64,000 nucleotides of DNA from positions 2,728,001-2,792,000 of the forward strand of contig JBANDB010000001.1 in NCBI GenBank assembly GCA_037576215.1. Reading direction: 5' to 3'. The notes under the pieces were generated by a model. The model saw only the letters and a program-made list of their open reading frames with translations. It made no database searches and had not been told where the DNA came from. Positions 34,785 through 49,097 of the stretch are shown piece by piece. Position 1 is the first letter of the stretch. The number at the start of each line of letters is the position of its first letter. Made by a program: the position numbers and the translations under genes. The DNA is from Armillaria gallica (Eukaryota > Basidiomycota > Agaricomycetes > Agaricales > Physalacriaceae).

Positions 34785-36365
34785 CGTCTCTTCTACCCTG
34801 ATACTTGAGTATCTGCCTAGATTTTTTAGTACCTCGAAGGAAAGGTCGAGAGTCACCTTATTGAAGTGCTGGCTGTCGTTGAGATACGATCTATAAACAC
34901 GTTAATGTTCGCTTAACTCTGAGGCACAACGTCAGGGTAAACGCTGTCGGTGAATCAAGCCTCTGATATGAATGAGTCAACTGCATATCATGGAACACAT
35001 GGCCAGATTCAAGGCCGGCCGCTCCGGGGTAGGGTAATATTATTATCAATCTCTACTCTCCACCTTATGCTTGTTCCCTGCCTGTAGTAGTCATTCAACT
35101 AAGCACCATCACAGTTTTTGACGTCTTGTTCAGTTGAACTCGGTTCGTACAGTGCCGTTCGACTCCAATCGCGAAAACATTGGGCTTGCGGTTTCAAGTC
35201 GGAAATCGACATATGGCAGCACTCGACTGTCGTGTCAAATACACATCGAATAGTTGTCCATTTATAAGAAAGAATATCTGTTACGCTTACAATTGGGTAT
35301 TGCAAGGCGGAATAAAGAATGGTCAACCAAGAAAAGGAAGCATCGGGTACACGGCCCGAAGCACCGATCTGGGATGCAAACAAGGCCAAATGAGAGACGG
35401 TTACGTTCATACCACCAGCAGGCGTAAAGCTGTAATGCTCGTACCGTACAAGACACTTGTCTTTCTTCGCGAGCGGGTAAGGTCTGAGTATTCAAAGCTC
35501 TCTTGCTAGGCTCTCGCCGGGTACGATTTGTTACAAGTCGAGTAACGTGCATGGATTTCATCTTCCGGCCAAAGATACTTTCTCTGAAAGCGAGGCCATG
35601 TGGGAATCTTTTTCTTGGAATCGTTACAGAGCTTGGGCAGGTTATTCAATGCTTTCATGGTACTATTAACCCTCGGGACTTCCCATGCGGGAATGCGAAG
35701 GGTGGCGACGGCGTTACAAACCCTTTTCACGTTTATCGTGATCGATTATCGACGATTTGGTCGTTGGGAGGTCGGCGATAATTGGGGATCACGCAGGCGA
35801 TTATTATTCAGCGCAATCACCTGTACCGAATGGTTCAGGACTGCGTGCAGGATCTTCTGGTGCCTCCATATGCCTTCGTCCCGCGTACTCAGTTGTTTGA
35901 TTAACAGGGTTCAAGGTACTTTTGATGCTGAAAGATTAGTCTGCCCTTTAGTCCACTTTATGGCACGTATGCTTGCATACGAAACTCGATTCAGACCACT
36001 CTATGTCTGCTGGCGGATCCTAAAATTTTTTCCTTCCCTTTACTCTTTTCGGAGAGCTTGTATACCCGTTTCTACTGCGTTCAGGTGAGATTTCCTTAGT
36101 AGTTTTTGTCATAACTAATCATGTCCGGAGTTACAGTTATGGTATCGTGTTTGCTGGTACATGCAGGGGATACTGAAGATGATGGACGATGCTACCGTGA
36201 TTCAAACAAAAAAAAGAATATACTTATGTCGTTGTAGGGAGGCTTGTGTTGTAAAGTCCAAAGAAGCAAGACAGATGGTCGTGTATCAGAAACATGCAAG
36301 GCGTTGCATTCAAGCCTGTTGATTCAGTTCCCGCTGTTCTTGTCTCTTCTCTCGGCGCGCATCGC
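34785..36365. other. Intergenic region upstream of the ABC gene
   Basis: A plus-strand open frame (about 35600-36088, 162 codons) and others exist, but none has a motif or signal. I treat them as chance. The right part is the 3' flank of the CsbD-like gene. Confidence 0.5.
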
Positions 36366-36724
36366 CTAAAGGACATTATCAGCCAGAGGTCTTTCACGGA
36401 GCACACCGCGGTTCCTACCTTCAGCCTGCGTGGACTCGGACTTATCTCTGGCAAGCGAGGCAATGATCTCCTCGTAGTCGGCTGCTCTGTCCCTGGAACC
36501 GTCCGCGTAGCCCTGTGCACGAGCAGCATTATACTTCGTGTCTTCCCCTCGGCGTTCTTCGGCACCAGACCGTCGCAAACCTTTGGACCCAGTCAACTTG
36601 CCGACGGTCTCGACGACGTTTCCTTTCATAGAGTGATACCGTCCTGTGGGCTTACTGGAATACAGTCAAGCCAAGCGGCAGCCAGGCGAATGCAACATCA
36701 CCTCGGGTTCGAGTCAGAGGACAT
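36366..36724 (-). CDS. CsbD-like small stress protein
   Basis: Exons, read downward: 36724-36702 and 36654-36366, with a 47-nt intron; 103 aa in phase. The text MSSDSNPSKPTGRYHSMKG, NVVETVGKLTGS, NAARAQGYADGSRDRA and the second, weaker repeat (DYEEIIASLARDKSESTQAE) match the fungal CsbD-like pattern. In that family two 'G-x-V-x-E-x-x-G-x-x-T-G-S/D' helical repeats flank an A-R-A-x-G-Y linker. The protein is hydrophilic and rich in Arg, Glu and Ala, without Cys or membrane segments. Bacterial relatives are stress-induced; some fungal ones have been described as cruciform-DNA-recognition proteins. The second repeat lacks the usual GxVTGD spelling, so this copy is diverged. Confidence 0.82.
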
Positions 36725-37112
36725 ATTGTTGGAATCGCCGGGTTTGACGCTGCAATAATTGAGAGACTACCAACGTCTGCGTTTCGTGTTTTCGTAAAGA
36801 AAAGCAATGTCGCACGTTTATATATTACTGAGCATGGAGCCACGGTGTACTGGGGCATCATTTTTGCATCATCATCGGGGTAAACTAGTGACATTTGGAG
36901 TAGGAGAAGCTTGCCAAAGTCGAACTTGGCGTAACCACATTGCTCTACTATCGTTCCATGTGTCAGCACAGGTGTGGATTCGCGCGCCGCCTCCATCGTG
37001 GGCACAAAGGAATATATGATGTCAGATCAATCCTAAGGGATGTCCGTCCAATACATGAAAAGCTCACTAGTTTTACACAAATATAATCATATAGTCTACA
37101 TCCACTACAAGA
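36725..37112. other. Intergenic region
   Basis: This lies between the CsbD-like start and the Clf1 stop, both on the minus strand. No gene is seen. Confidence 0.6.
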
Positions 37113-39766
37113 TCAATCATCTCCACCGTGCGAACTAGCAGCATCGTCTGCCTCTGTATTCTGTGCAACAGTAAATCCAGACAATGTTGCCGATGATCCA
37201 CCACTGTCGGCATTCCGGGACCGGGACCACGCGTGCGCCATTTGCAAGAACTTGAAAGACGTAGGGTTGGATTCTCGCTCGTCGTCCGCAAAGACCAGGT
37301 CCCAATCTAAGTGCATTTTTGAGTATGTTTAAAGCGAAGACAGAGAAGTAACGCGTACCTTCCACAGTCTGCCCAGTTTCTTGGTCGACGTGCCGCTTCT
37401 TACTGACAATCGGCATCATTCCTTGGACCTTGGCGACATCATCAGGAGTTCCATTGGTCTCCTCAAAGCTCTTCCAGACTTCGAGCAATGCAACACGCTA
37501 TTATGGAAAATGAGAGCGATGTACGGCGAAAAGACAGGACAAATGTACCTCGCTCTTCAAGCCCTTGCTCTTGAGATCTTTGTAACCGCGGTCGAATACT
37601 TTCCGAGCTAAGTCGTGATCTCCGGCCACCATGCGCTGCTCAGCCTCTTCGTCTTCATTTTCTTCGTCCTCCTCCCTCATAGCACGCGGTAGGGGAATAG
37701 GCTCCGCCTCGAAGAGGGCGTATGATATCCACACTTTGACATGCCCGCTCAAAGCGATCAGCCGTTCATACAATGAACGAGCTATCTCCCGTTCGCCCTC
37801 CTCCACCTCAAAGTCAATATATGCCTTCCATAGAATTTCCGGCATAGAAAGGGGGCTTTGTGACACTCCAAGTTCGAAGATTGCCCTCGCTCGAGCAAAG
37901 TCGTGCAGTTGTGCCTCGAGCTCAGCGAATTTGATCCACGCGGTAGAGTTTGCAGAGTCGAACTGAGGAGATGTCAGTGTACGCTCAACTCGATCGTTTG
38001 GAGCAAAGACCGACCTCCAGGTACTTTTGGTACAACTTACGAGCCCGGTCGAATTCGCGAAGCTACATAGCATATAAGGGCACACGTTAGGATATCAGTT
38101 CAATCAGCACGGACCTCTATCTCAAGTTCAATATATTGCTTGAAGAGTGCTTCTTTCGGACACATGCCTATGGCGGCACCGAGAATCCTTCTTGCCGCAG
38201 GCAGGTCCAGACGTCGTACTTCAAATTTGGCAAACATCACCCATAATTTTGCAAAAGTGAAAACCTTGTGTGGGACAATGTTGAGTGCCGTTTGGTAAAT
38301 TTGCCGTGTCCGCTCATAATCCTGGACCATGGTCAGTAGCTCTTCTAAAGAAGGGCAACAAGATAACGTACCTTAGTCTCTATCTCTTCAAAAAGAGCGT
38401 AGTCGATCCATAGGAATATGTACCGCCGCCAATGCCGTTTTTCACCGCCTGGTGGAACCTGTGCTACGGCCCTCTCGTACACTTCTCGTACCCTCCCTAC
38501 CGCAGCGTCTTCCTCCTCCTGCGTTCCTCCTTCAGACCGAAGATCCCGGTATCCGTTCTCTTCTAACCTCGCATAGTCGAACCAGACATCGTAATTGCGA
38601 CCGTCATGAGACAACTCCTCCTCATACTGTATGCGCCGCTTGCCCAAAACTGTGGTCTCGAGCGTCGAGCGAGTACCATGTTGCTTTTCGAACTTGGTAT
38701 ATGAAGCATACAGGCCGCTCGATTTCGACCGAGGTATCCGCTCCAATGCGAACTTGTAGATCACCCTAGCGCGATCATATTCCTTCATCCGGGTCTCCAT
38801 TTTTGCAAAGGCGCTGAAAACGGCCTGGGCCTTCTCGATCTGCTCCTCGTCATCACCATAGAACTCGAGTGCCGTCTGGAAGACCTCGCGAGCCTTGTCC
38901 ACCCTTTGCCTCTCTTCCTCGAATTTGCCCCATTTGACCCACACTCTCGGGTCTGGCCGAACCGCTACCCATCGCTCGTAGATGGCACTCGCTCTGTCCA
39001 GCTCATGGTACCGTTCTTCAAGTTTGATGTACGCCTGCCAGGCCTTGTCGTCTGGTTCCCACTGCATCCACCGTTCAAACACCTGACGTGCTCCAGGGAC
39101 ATTTTGCAGCAGCTCTTCCAGATAGACATACTTGTACCAAAGCTGGTCAACGCGAGGTAGAAGAGTGACTGCCCGATCAAAAAGGTTACGCGAGTGCTGG
39201 ACATTTCGTGAGCGCAGTTCCATTTCTGTGTATGATAGCCATAGTTGGATGCTCCGTGGGTCGACGTCGAGCGCTCGTTCATACACAGATCGCGACCGCG
39301 CAAATTCGTTTTGGCTGGCCTCCCAGTTGGCATATTGCAGCCATTCTTTGCTACACGAAGGGTCAATAAAACGGCATATCACGCAAGCATTAGCACTCAC
39401 ATACTGCCCCTTGTCCTTCGACCCGTTCTTCAAACTCCTTCCGCTTGCGCCCTCGATATTCATGCAGTTCCTCGAAATCTTCAACGCGTTGCTTTGGCGC
39501 TCGGAAGGCGCTTTCTTGCCGCTCTTGAGCCTAGGCAAAGTAAGACTGGATGAAACAATTTGGATTTTAGATATCGTACCTCCCGCAGGAGCTGTTCCGC
39601 GGTAATCTATTTGACGATGTGTTAGCCAAAAAAGTCGCAGGTTGAGCCTGCGTGTTTGCGCACCTGGATAGCCGCAGGGGCCCGGTTTTTTATGCTAATG
39701 TACAGCGTCAGATGGTGTCTCTCACAGTCAAAGAGGCGCGTACCGTGGTGCGCGACCGTCCTGCAT
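37113..39766 (-). CDS. CLF1: Clf1/Syf3 (Crooked neck) pre-mRNA splicing factor, one frameshift
   Basis: HAT-repeat scaffold of the Prp19-associated complex, needed for spliceosome assembly. Starts [33 protein letters not shown] across short exons. Then come about fifteen HAT repeats, for example [51 protein letters not shown] and [19 protein letters not shown]. The order and spelling follow fungal Clf1 to the C-terminal exons ([20 protein letters not shown]; stop at 37113). At about 39419 the frame breaks: EFEERV is followed, one base out of frame, by [17 protein letters not shown]. Restoring one base in GTCGA gives the family text with a correct 3' splice phase, so a single base is missing. 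The gene lies 180 bp from the MCD4 stop, same strand. Confidence 0.93.
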
Positions 39767-39946
39767 CCTGGCTTTGAGGGGAGTGAAGTAAGGTCCTGCA
39801 GTTCAAACACGAACAAACTTTGGGTGACTGCCGGAGTTTCGGACCGGGAGCCGATGAGCCTCAGTTGAGTTTACGTAACTACGGACTTATTTACCCTTCA
39901 CTGTAACCCGCGCCCTTGGCTGCCTCGCTCGATGTAATATATTGCT

Positions 39947-43683
<3,737 letters not shown>

Positions 43684-44184
43684 TGCCAATAGAGTCCTTC
43701 GGTCGCGTCGAGATGCAGTGTCCGACGTGGAGGCCTTCACCCTATGCCGCCACCGGCCGGCAGATGTTAGACCTTCGGCACTTCGGACCGGATCGCATTC
43801 CCACATTATACGCACGACTCGTTGCTGCCAACCAGCACCAACACCACAGAGGACGGAATCCTGCGCCGAATTCGATTCGACTCGACGCTTATAACTCTCA
43901 CGTTCTTAATTCAGAAAAATCGTGCTTCGGGCGGTGCCACCGCTGTTGTTGATTCATACACCAACCTTGGTCATTCTGATGCCGCTATGCTGAGGTCGCC
44001 GAACACTCGAACGTCAAGGAGTTCAAGGGAAGTGTGTCCCATTCGGTGTTGTCATAGAATTCAAGATTCCTCACAGTGACCATCTTTTTCCACCTTGACG
44101 AACTTCTAGTGCCCTAGGTATCTGACGGCGAGTTTTGGTTTGTTATTCTCATAAACCATTGCCCCATCGCTCTTGCTTTCTCCT
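43684..44184. other. Upstream region of MCD4
   Basis: Divergent flank between MCD4 and the relic exon at 44185. Plus-strand frames at 43822-44079 have no recognised content. Confidence 0.5.
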
Positions 44185-44296
44185 ATGGCGACTCGGGCGG
44201 ATATTCCACCAGATCTTAACGGCTACAAAAAACCTTTCATATTTCGAACTCTCGATGTTGAATTGAACTCAAAGATACTATTTGCGCTATTGTATG
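44185..44296 (+). pseudogene. Exon-1-only relic of the multi-TM family found at 47159
   Basis: ATG at 44185 opens MATRADIPPDLNGYKKPFIF RTLDVELNSKILFALLYG, closely matching the first exon of the gene at 47159 (MAPQTDIPSNLTDDDKASIF QNLDATLNSTILYALLHG). Both exons are 112 nt, end in the same phase and are followed by a GT donor and the same GTG(A/G)GCAAC. No counterpart of exon 2 (GIYTGILAVTLWNI) or later exons could be found in the following 2.8 kb, so the copy is truncated. Its short frame is still open. Confidence 0.8.
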
Positions 44297-47158
44297 GTGA
44301 GCAACATCATTAATGGACCGAAGAGTCGGGGTTTGTCCCGCGAGGATAGAGACAGCTAGTCGTGGTGGTCTAGAATTTGGAAAGCCGTGTATGGAGCAAC
44401 GAGATGGAAAATGATGCAGACAGTTGACACCTCTGAACTCAGTGTTGAGCACATCTCGAAGACCATGAGGGTCGGTTCGTACTTGACAATGGTGCAGTCA
44501 GTGGGAAAGCGCACAATAAAGCATTGAGACTAGCGTCGTCGGGAAGGTGGCGAGTGTGGCCCTTTTGCTGGGTATATAAGGCCAAGGCTTAGCAAGGACC
44601 GGAGCGAATCTGCATCTGGTTGAAGGCATAGGGTTGTGTTGTTGGGCATTCATGCACATGTCGAGACCGCTCATTGGTGTCGATGCGTAGCTCGGAATTG
44701 TCTTTTGTTAGGATCCATATAGCGTACCTGACTCCCTCAAGCTGGCATTGCGAAGGTCAACTCAGACATTCTTACAGAGAGCTTGGACGGCAAAGCGGAA
44801 CTTCTGTTGGAAGTCATGTCGGGCGCAGTTAAGGCTGAGAATGCGAACTGTGCTTGTGTTTTTGCGGACGCGATGAAAGGGCGGAGACGACGTTATAGGA
44901 CGTTATCGGGACCGTGACACTTGCCGCACAAGCGAGTTTTTGGCCGTGATGCGGAGACGACAACGTACATATTTTCGACCATTGAAAAAGCAGCATAAAC
45001 ATTCTTTATACGCGTAAGAGCAACAATGTCGAGCCTCAAAGCGAAATGATAAGGAATGAACGAGATACGACGCGATGAAAGGTTGGAGGCGCCGCGACGA
45101 CAGAAAAACCTTGATATGTGCACTTGTTTGGCACCCACACCGGACTGATCTCTCTCATGTTCAAAGCGAATTCTACTCGCTATGCTCGCAATATCCTCAT
45201 CTGGCGATTCTAGTACTAGAGGCATTACCCATTGAGTGGGTGCTATGGAATTCTTTTCAAACAGTTACCTATTGCTAGTGTCAACAATTGTACGGCAAAA
45301 CGATAGGTGAGTCTTGTAAGGTGGACTCGAGGACTCAAGTCCAATCTATAATATCTCTAGCAGCGTCGCGTTTATGATGTTCTGAGCGTCGAACGAGAAA
45401 AACGAGAGTGTACGCAGATTCTGCTGCAGTTCCGTATAACGCCCGGCAACACAATACAGTTTACATTCGAGTGGCATGGAAGCAGAACTGAGACGGCTCT
45501 CGTATTGAGCCCGACACGAGTCATCTTCGTGTAACAGAAAAGGGCAACGGCTAACCATGTCTATGAATAATAACGACGGAGTTGAACTAAACTTGATAGT
45601 AATGGCAAGCCTGACAGGAACGGCGTCGGAGCCTAGTACAGCAGGTGCTTTAGGATGGGCCCAACCACGATGGAGATACCCGGATCACGTTGGGACCGTT
45701 CTCAACTTGTTGCTTTCATCCTGGCTTTGGGCTTTGTTCGGTATTTTGGCTTCCTAGAGGTCTGGCGATGACAAACAGCTGATTTTCAAGTTGATCGGGA
45801 CCCGCCGGCTGGCTTCGCACCAATATCCATCCTTCTAGTACACTGAATCCAGCATCAATAGGAATCTCTGGAACTGAAGAGATCCTATCTATCAAGTTGG
45901 GTGCTACGGAACAATCCTCGATTCTAGTGCCAACGAAATCAGTATCGTAGAAGCGAGCCAAGGAGGGCACAATTTGTAAATCTTGCTGGCGCTGTTGGCC
46001 TAGGTACGATTCCCATTATAACCCGACATAGATGGTCTCTGAGATGGAGTCGATGAATGTGTCATGAACTGTACCGTGACCTCCATGATGTTGTAAGTTG
46101 TCGTGGTATTTGCCAGGTCTTGCGGTCTGCTGGAACAATGAGCCCATCTGTGAAGTCCTATTCTCTTCATCGCTCGTCGAGCAGGCATCTCCTTGACCGG
46201 TCTTTTCGAGGTGCCCGGTCATTCTTCTGTGTAACTTGATTTTGATGCTTCTCGTCGCCCATGGTATCGTGCCATGCCTGCATCGGCCTCTGAATCGATG
46301 TTAGTGTCTGCTTCTTTGACTTCAGTAGTCTATTCTCTCAGCAATGGTCCGCGTTGTCATGCTAGTTTTGCACATTCCGGTCTCCAAGTAACGGTTAATG
46401 AACTATCGACACGAACAAAGATGGGTCGACTCAGAGACGCCCTGCCTTCAAAGATTTACTGAGTCCTAGAAGGGAAACAGCGTCCAGAAGAGATTGAGGC
46501 TCAAGTTCATCACGGGGTACGTGCTATATTCCTTTCCTCCACTTTTCTGACCGGTTCCAGAGTGAACTTTCTTCCATTGTATACGACCGTACCCCGGGAT
46601 CTCATCTCTGTAAAACTTGCAACAGCTGATGCCCTTCTCAAAACATTCCCGCGACTCAAAAATCTAGGATCCGTCCGTGTAACCATTGTAACCGGTATCG
46701 ATACTGTCCTACCCTTTCCTGTCAATTTTGCGGCAGGATCTGCAAATTAGGACTTGTACCATGATGGAACAAGCTAAAGTTGGCAGGCACGCTGAGATCT
46801 CGCCAGCGTAGTTATCTTGATGCTCTTCTAGGTCGTTCCCTGATTCAACCAAGCATATTTCTGAGAAGCTCGCAGTTCGTGCAACCATTTTTCCTACGAT
46901 ATAAGACTTTCTCCGGCAATATCGCACTTCGAATTGTATCTCTGTTGCAAGTTGTGTTGAAAATGTAAATGTACACGACTGCTCATCCTATCGGCGAACA
47001 GAGGCGATGTATAAGAATCCCGTTTCTCCCGTTTAAGACTTGATACCCGTGACTATCTTCGCAACAGCCAATGAGCGTGTTCAGTTCTGCTTATAACAAG
47101 AAGGCTGGTATATGCCATTCTCGTAACTCACTGCCTCGAAGTTGTCCTTACTTCCCCC
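44297..47158. other. Gene-poor stretch with unassigned fragments
   Basis: Several isolated frames look protein-like but cannot be joined: minus 46222-46016 (TSQMGSLFQQTARPGKYHDN), minus 45970-45716 (LARFYDTDFVGTRIEDCSVA) and plus 46556-46750 (VNFLPLYTTVPRDLISVKLA). Lying between a truncated and a fuller copy of one family, the region may be rearranged or decaying DNA. Confidence 0.4.
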
Positions 47159-48420
47159 ATGGCGCCTCAGACAGATATTCCATCAAACCTCACCGACGAC
47201 GACAAAGCTTCCATATTTCAAAACCTCGACGCTACTCTGAACTCCACAATTCTCTACGCGCTATTGCATGGTGGGCAACGACGTTCAGTGTCTTGGCACA
47301 TTGGTATTGATTGATGTCAGGCATATACACCGGCATTCTTGCTGTTACGTTGTGGAATATATGTGCGCCAGGAGCATCTCCACTACGACATCCAGGCTGA
47401 AGTGAATTACAGTCATCAACAAATGCTGGTCGATTCGACGAACTCTGGTCTTTTTTATCATTCTCCTGCATGCTCTGATTACTGTCAATTTTGCTCTCAA
47501 TTGGTCATATGTACGCTCCGCATTCATCGAAAACGGGCAAAGCTTTTGGACTGTATATTTGAAGCTTGAAGGTCTGGATCGAGCATCCTCTTTGGAGGCT
47601 GGTATCACGGCCAGCCTCATCAGTACTATTCTTGCAGACTTATATATGGTATGTGCGACTCTGCTCGGGATCCACATCAGCTCACCGTCATTTTAACTCT
47701 AGATTTGGTGCTGCTGGATGGTTTGGGGACGGTGCTGGGTCGTTGTTTTGCTTCCGATACTTTCCCTAATTTGTGCAGCTGGTAAAGTGTCTGATCTCAT
47801 CTACTCTCTTGATATGACCAACCTTCTGTGTAGTGACGAGGATCATTGGAGCATATCGTTTCTACTTCCAAACACTCGATGAAATACTTCTAACGCTCTA
47901 CATATCCTTTGTCCTGGTAACGACATTATGGTGCACCGTCCTCATCATTTACCGCATTTTGATTGTTGCCGGGGTTAAAGCGCGGAGCAGATGGTCGATT
48001 GAGAGTTTATCAGCATTTCATTGAAGTGCTTGTTGAATCCTCAGCTCTCTATTCGATACCTCTGATTGTATATTTGGGTCTCATTATCCGTGGAGATTTC
48101 GGATTGTATTACCTTGGTGCCATAGCTGGCATCGCGAAGGTACGTTCACTACCTCAGACTTCATTGTCAATTATTAAACACTTGGTGTAGGGAGTTGCAC
48201 CCACACTCCTTATTGGCCGGGCAGCAGCGGGACATACGCGCCCGAAAGACGACTGTGACGAAAGTGCAGTATCGGCACTTCGTTTCCAGACGCCTTCGGA
48301 ACTTTGCACGACTAGCTTCTCAAGAAACTCACTATGCAGAGCGCAGTCTTTGAAATGGACATTGAGGCTCAACCGGAGCCGCTAGTGGTATTCGTTGAAA
48401 AGACTCAATGGTGTTCATGA
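47159..48420 (+). CDS. Multi-transmembrane protein of an Agaricomycete family, function unknown, with frameshifts
   Basis: Integral membrane protein with about seven hydrophobic segments. Exons 47159-47270, 47321-47362, 47413-47648, 47703-47781, 47834 to about 48139, then a last exon from 48190. The text runs MAPQTDIPSNLTDDDKASIF, GIYTGILAVTLWNIFINKCW, SIRRTLVFFIILLHALITVN, ENGQSFWTVYLKLEGLDRAS, LADLYMIWCCWMVWGRCW, TRIIGAYRFYFQTLDEILLT, RLRVYQHFIEVLVESSALYS and GVAPTLLIGRAAAGHTRP. Two breaks: an extra A at 47977-47979 between VAGVK and RGADGRLRV, and probably one missing base near 48330 before MQSAVFEMDIEAQPEPLVVF. Members are seen as hypothetical proteins in mushrooms; no role is known to me. 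A relic copy lies 3 kb upstream. Confidence 0.78.
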
Positions 48421-49097
48421 GAATAACGCTGAGACTTTGGACTAAATTTGGACCGTCGTTTATTGTCAGAGCTTCTTTATTGATAATTGTGCTTCGTCCT
48501 ATATTTTTCGCTCGATTATGCAGTATCTAAACCTCTCTATTCTCTCTCTCCCTTCGGGTCTTTACGCTTTGCATAGTACTCAGGAAGATACAATGCAGCA
48601 TATCGTCACAACCATCAATGAGGCCATAGAGGCTCTTCCAGAGGCAATTCATGAGAAGGGAAATAGGCATCGAAAACAGGGCGAACGTTGTATCTGACAG
48701 ATTTTTTGTTAGATGTATTTGAGGTCGACGTAGCGGTCTTGCGCCAGCTAAACCGGCAGGCAAAAAAAATCTACATCAGGCTCCAGGACTATCATCATGC
48801 CTCTCATTCTCGTTACAGCATCCACATTGACTTGCAATACACCTTTCTCTCGTGCTTTTAGAGAACCGTCCGGAAAGAGGGAAGAACGAAACCTACGTGG
48901 GGTGGACAGCCCGGCTGTGGCATCTGCTTCGTCCCAAGCACACATCAACTCGGTCGATGGAGACAGCCTTACTAATTACTATGTCAGAGTTGATGTTTCG
49001 GAAGATCCCGTATACAGACAGTCTAGGTAAATAATCCTACATTAGTTGATGAATGCTCCTTGTACAACGATCTCCATTTCTTTCCCGTTTACCTTTG
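48421..49097. other. Convergent intergenic region
   Basis: 3' flanks of the multi-TM gene and Aip1. No gene was recognised. Confidence 0.55.

Noticed and set aside
35600..36088. A 162-codon plus-strand open frame upstream of the ABC gene.
   Set aside because: No motif, no signal and odd composition; it may start only at a non-ATG codon. Likely chance.
44297..47158. An intact transposon between the relic and the fuller multi-TM gene.
   Set aside because: No terminal repeats, transposase motifs or reverse transcriptase motifs were seen.
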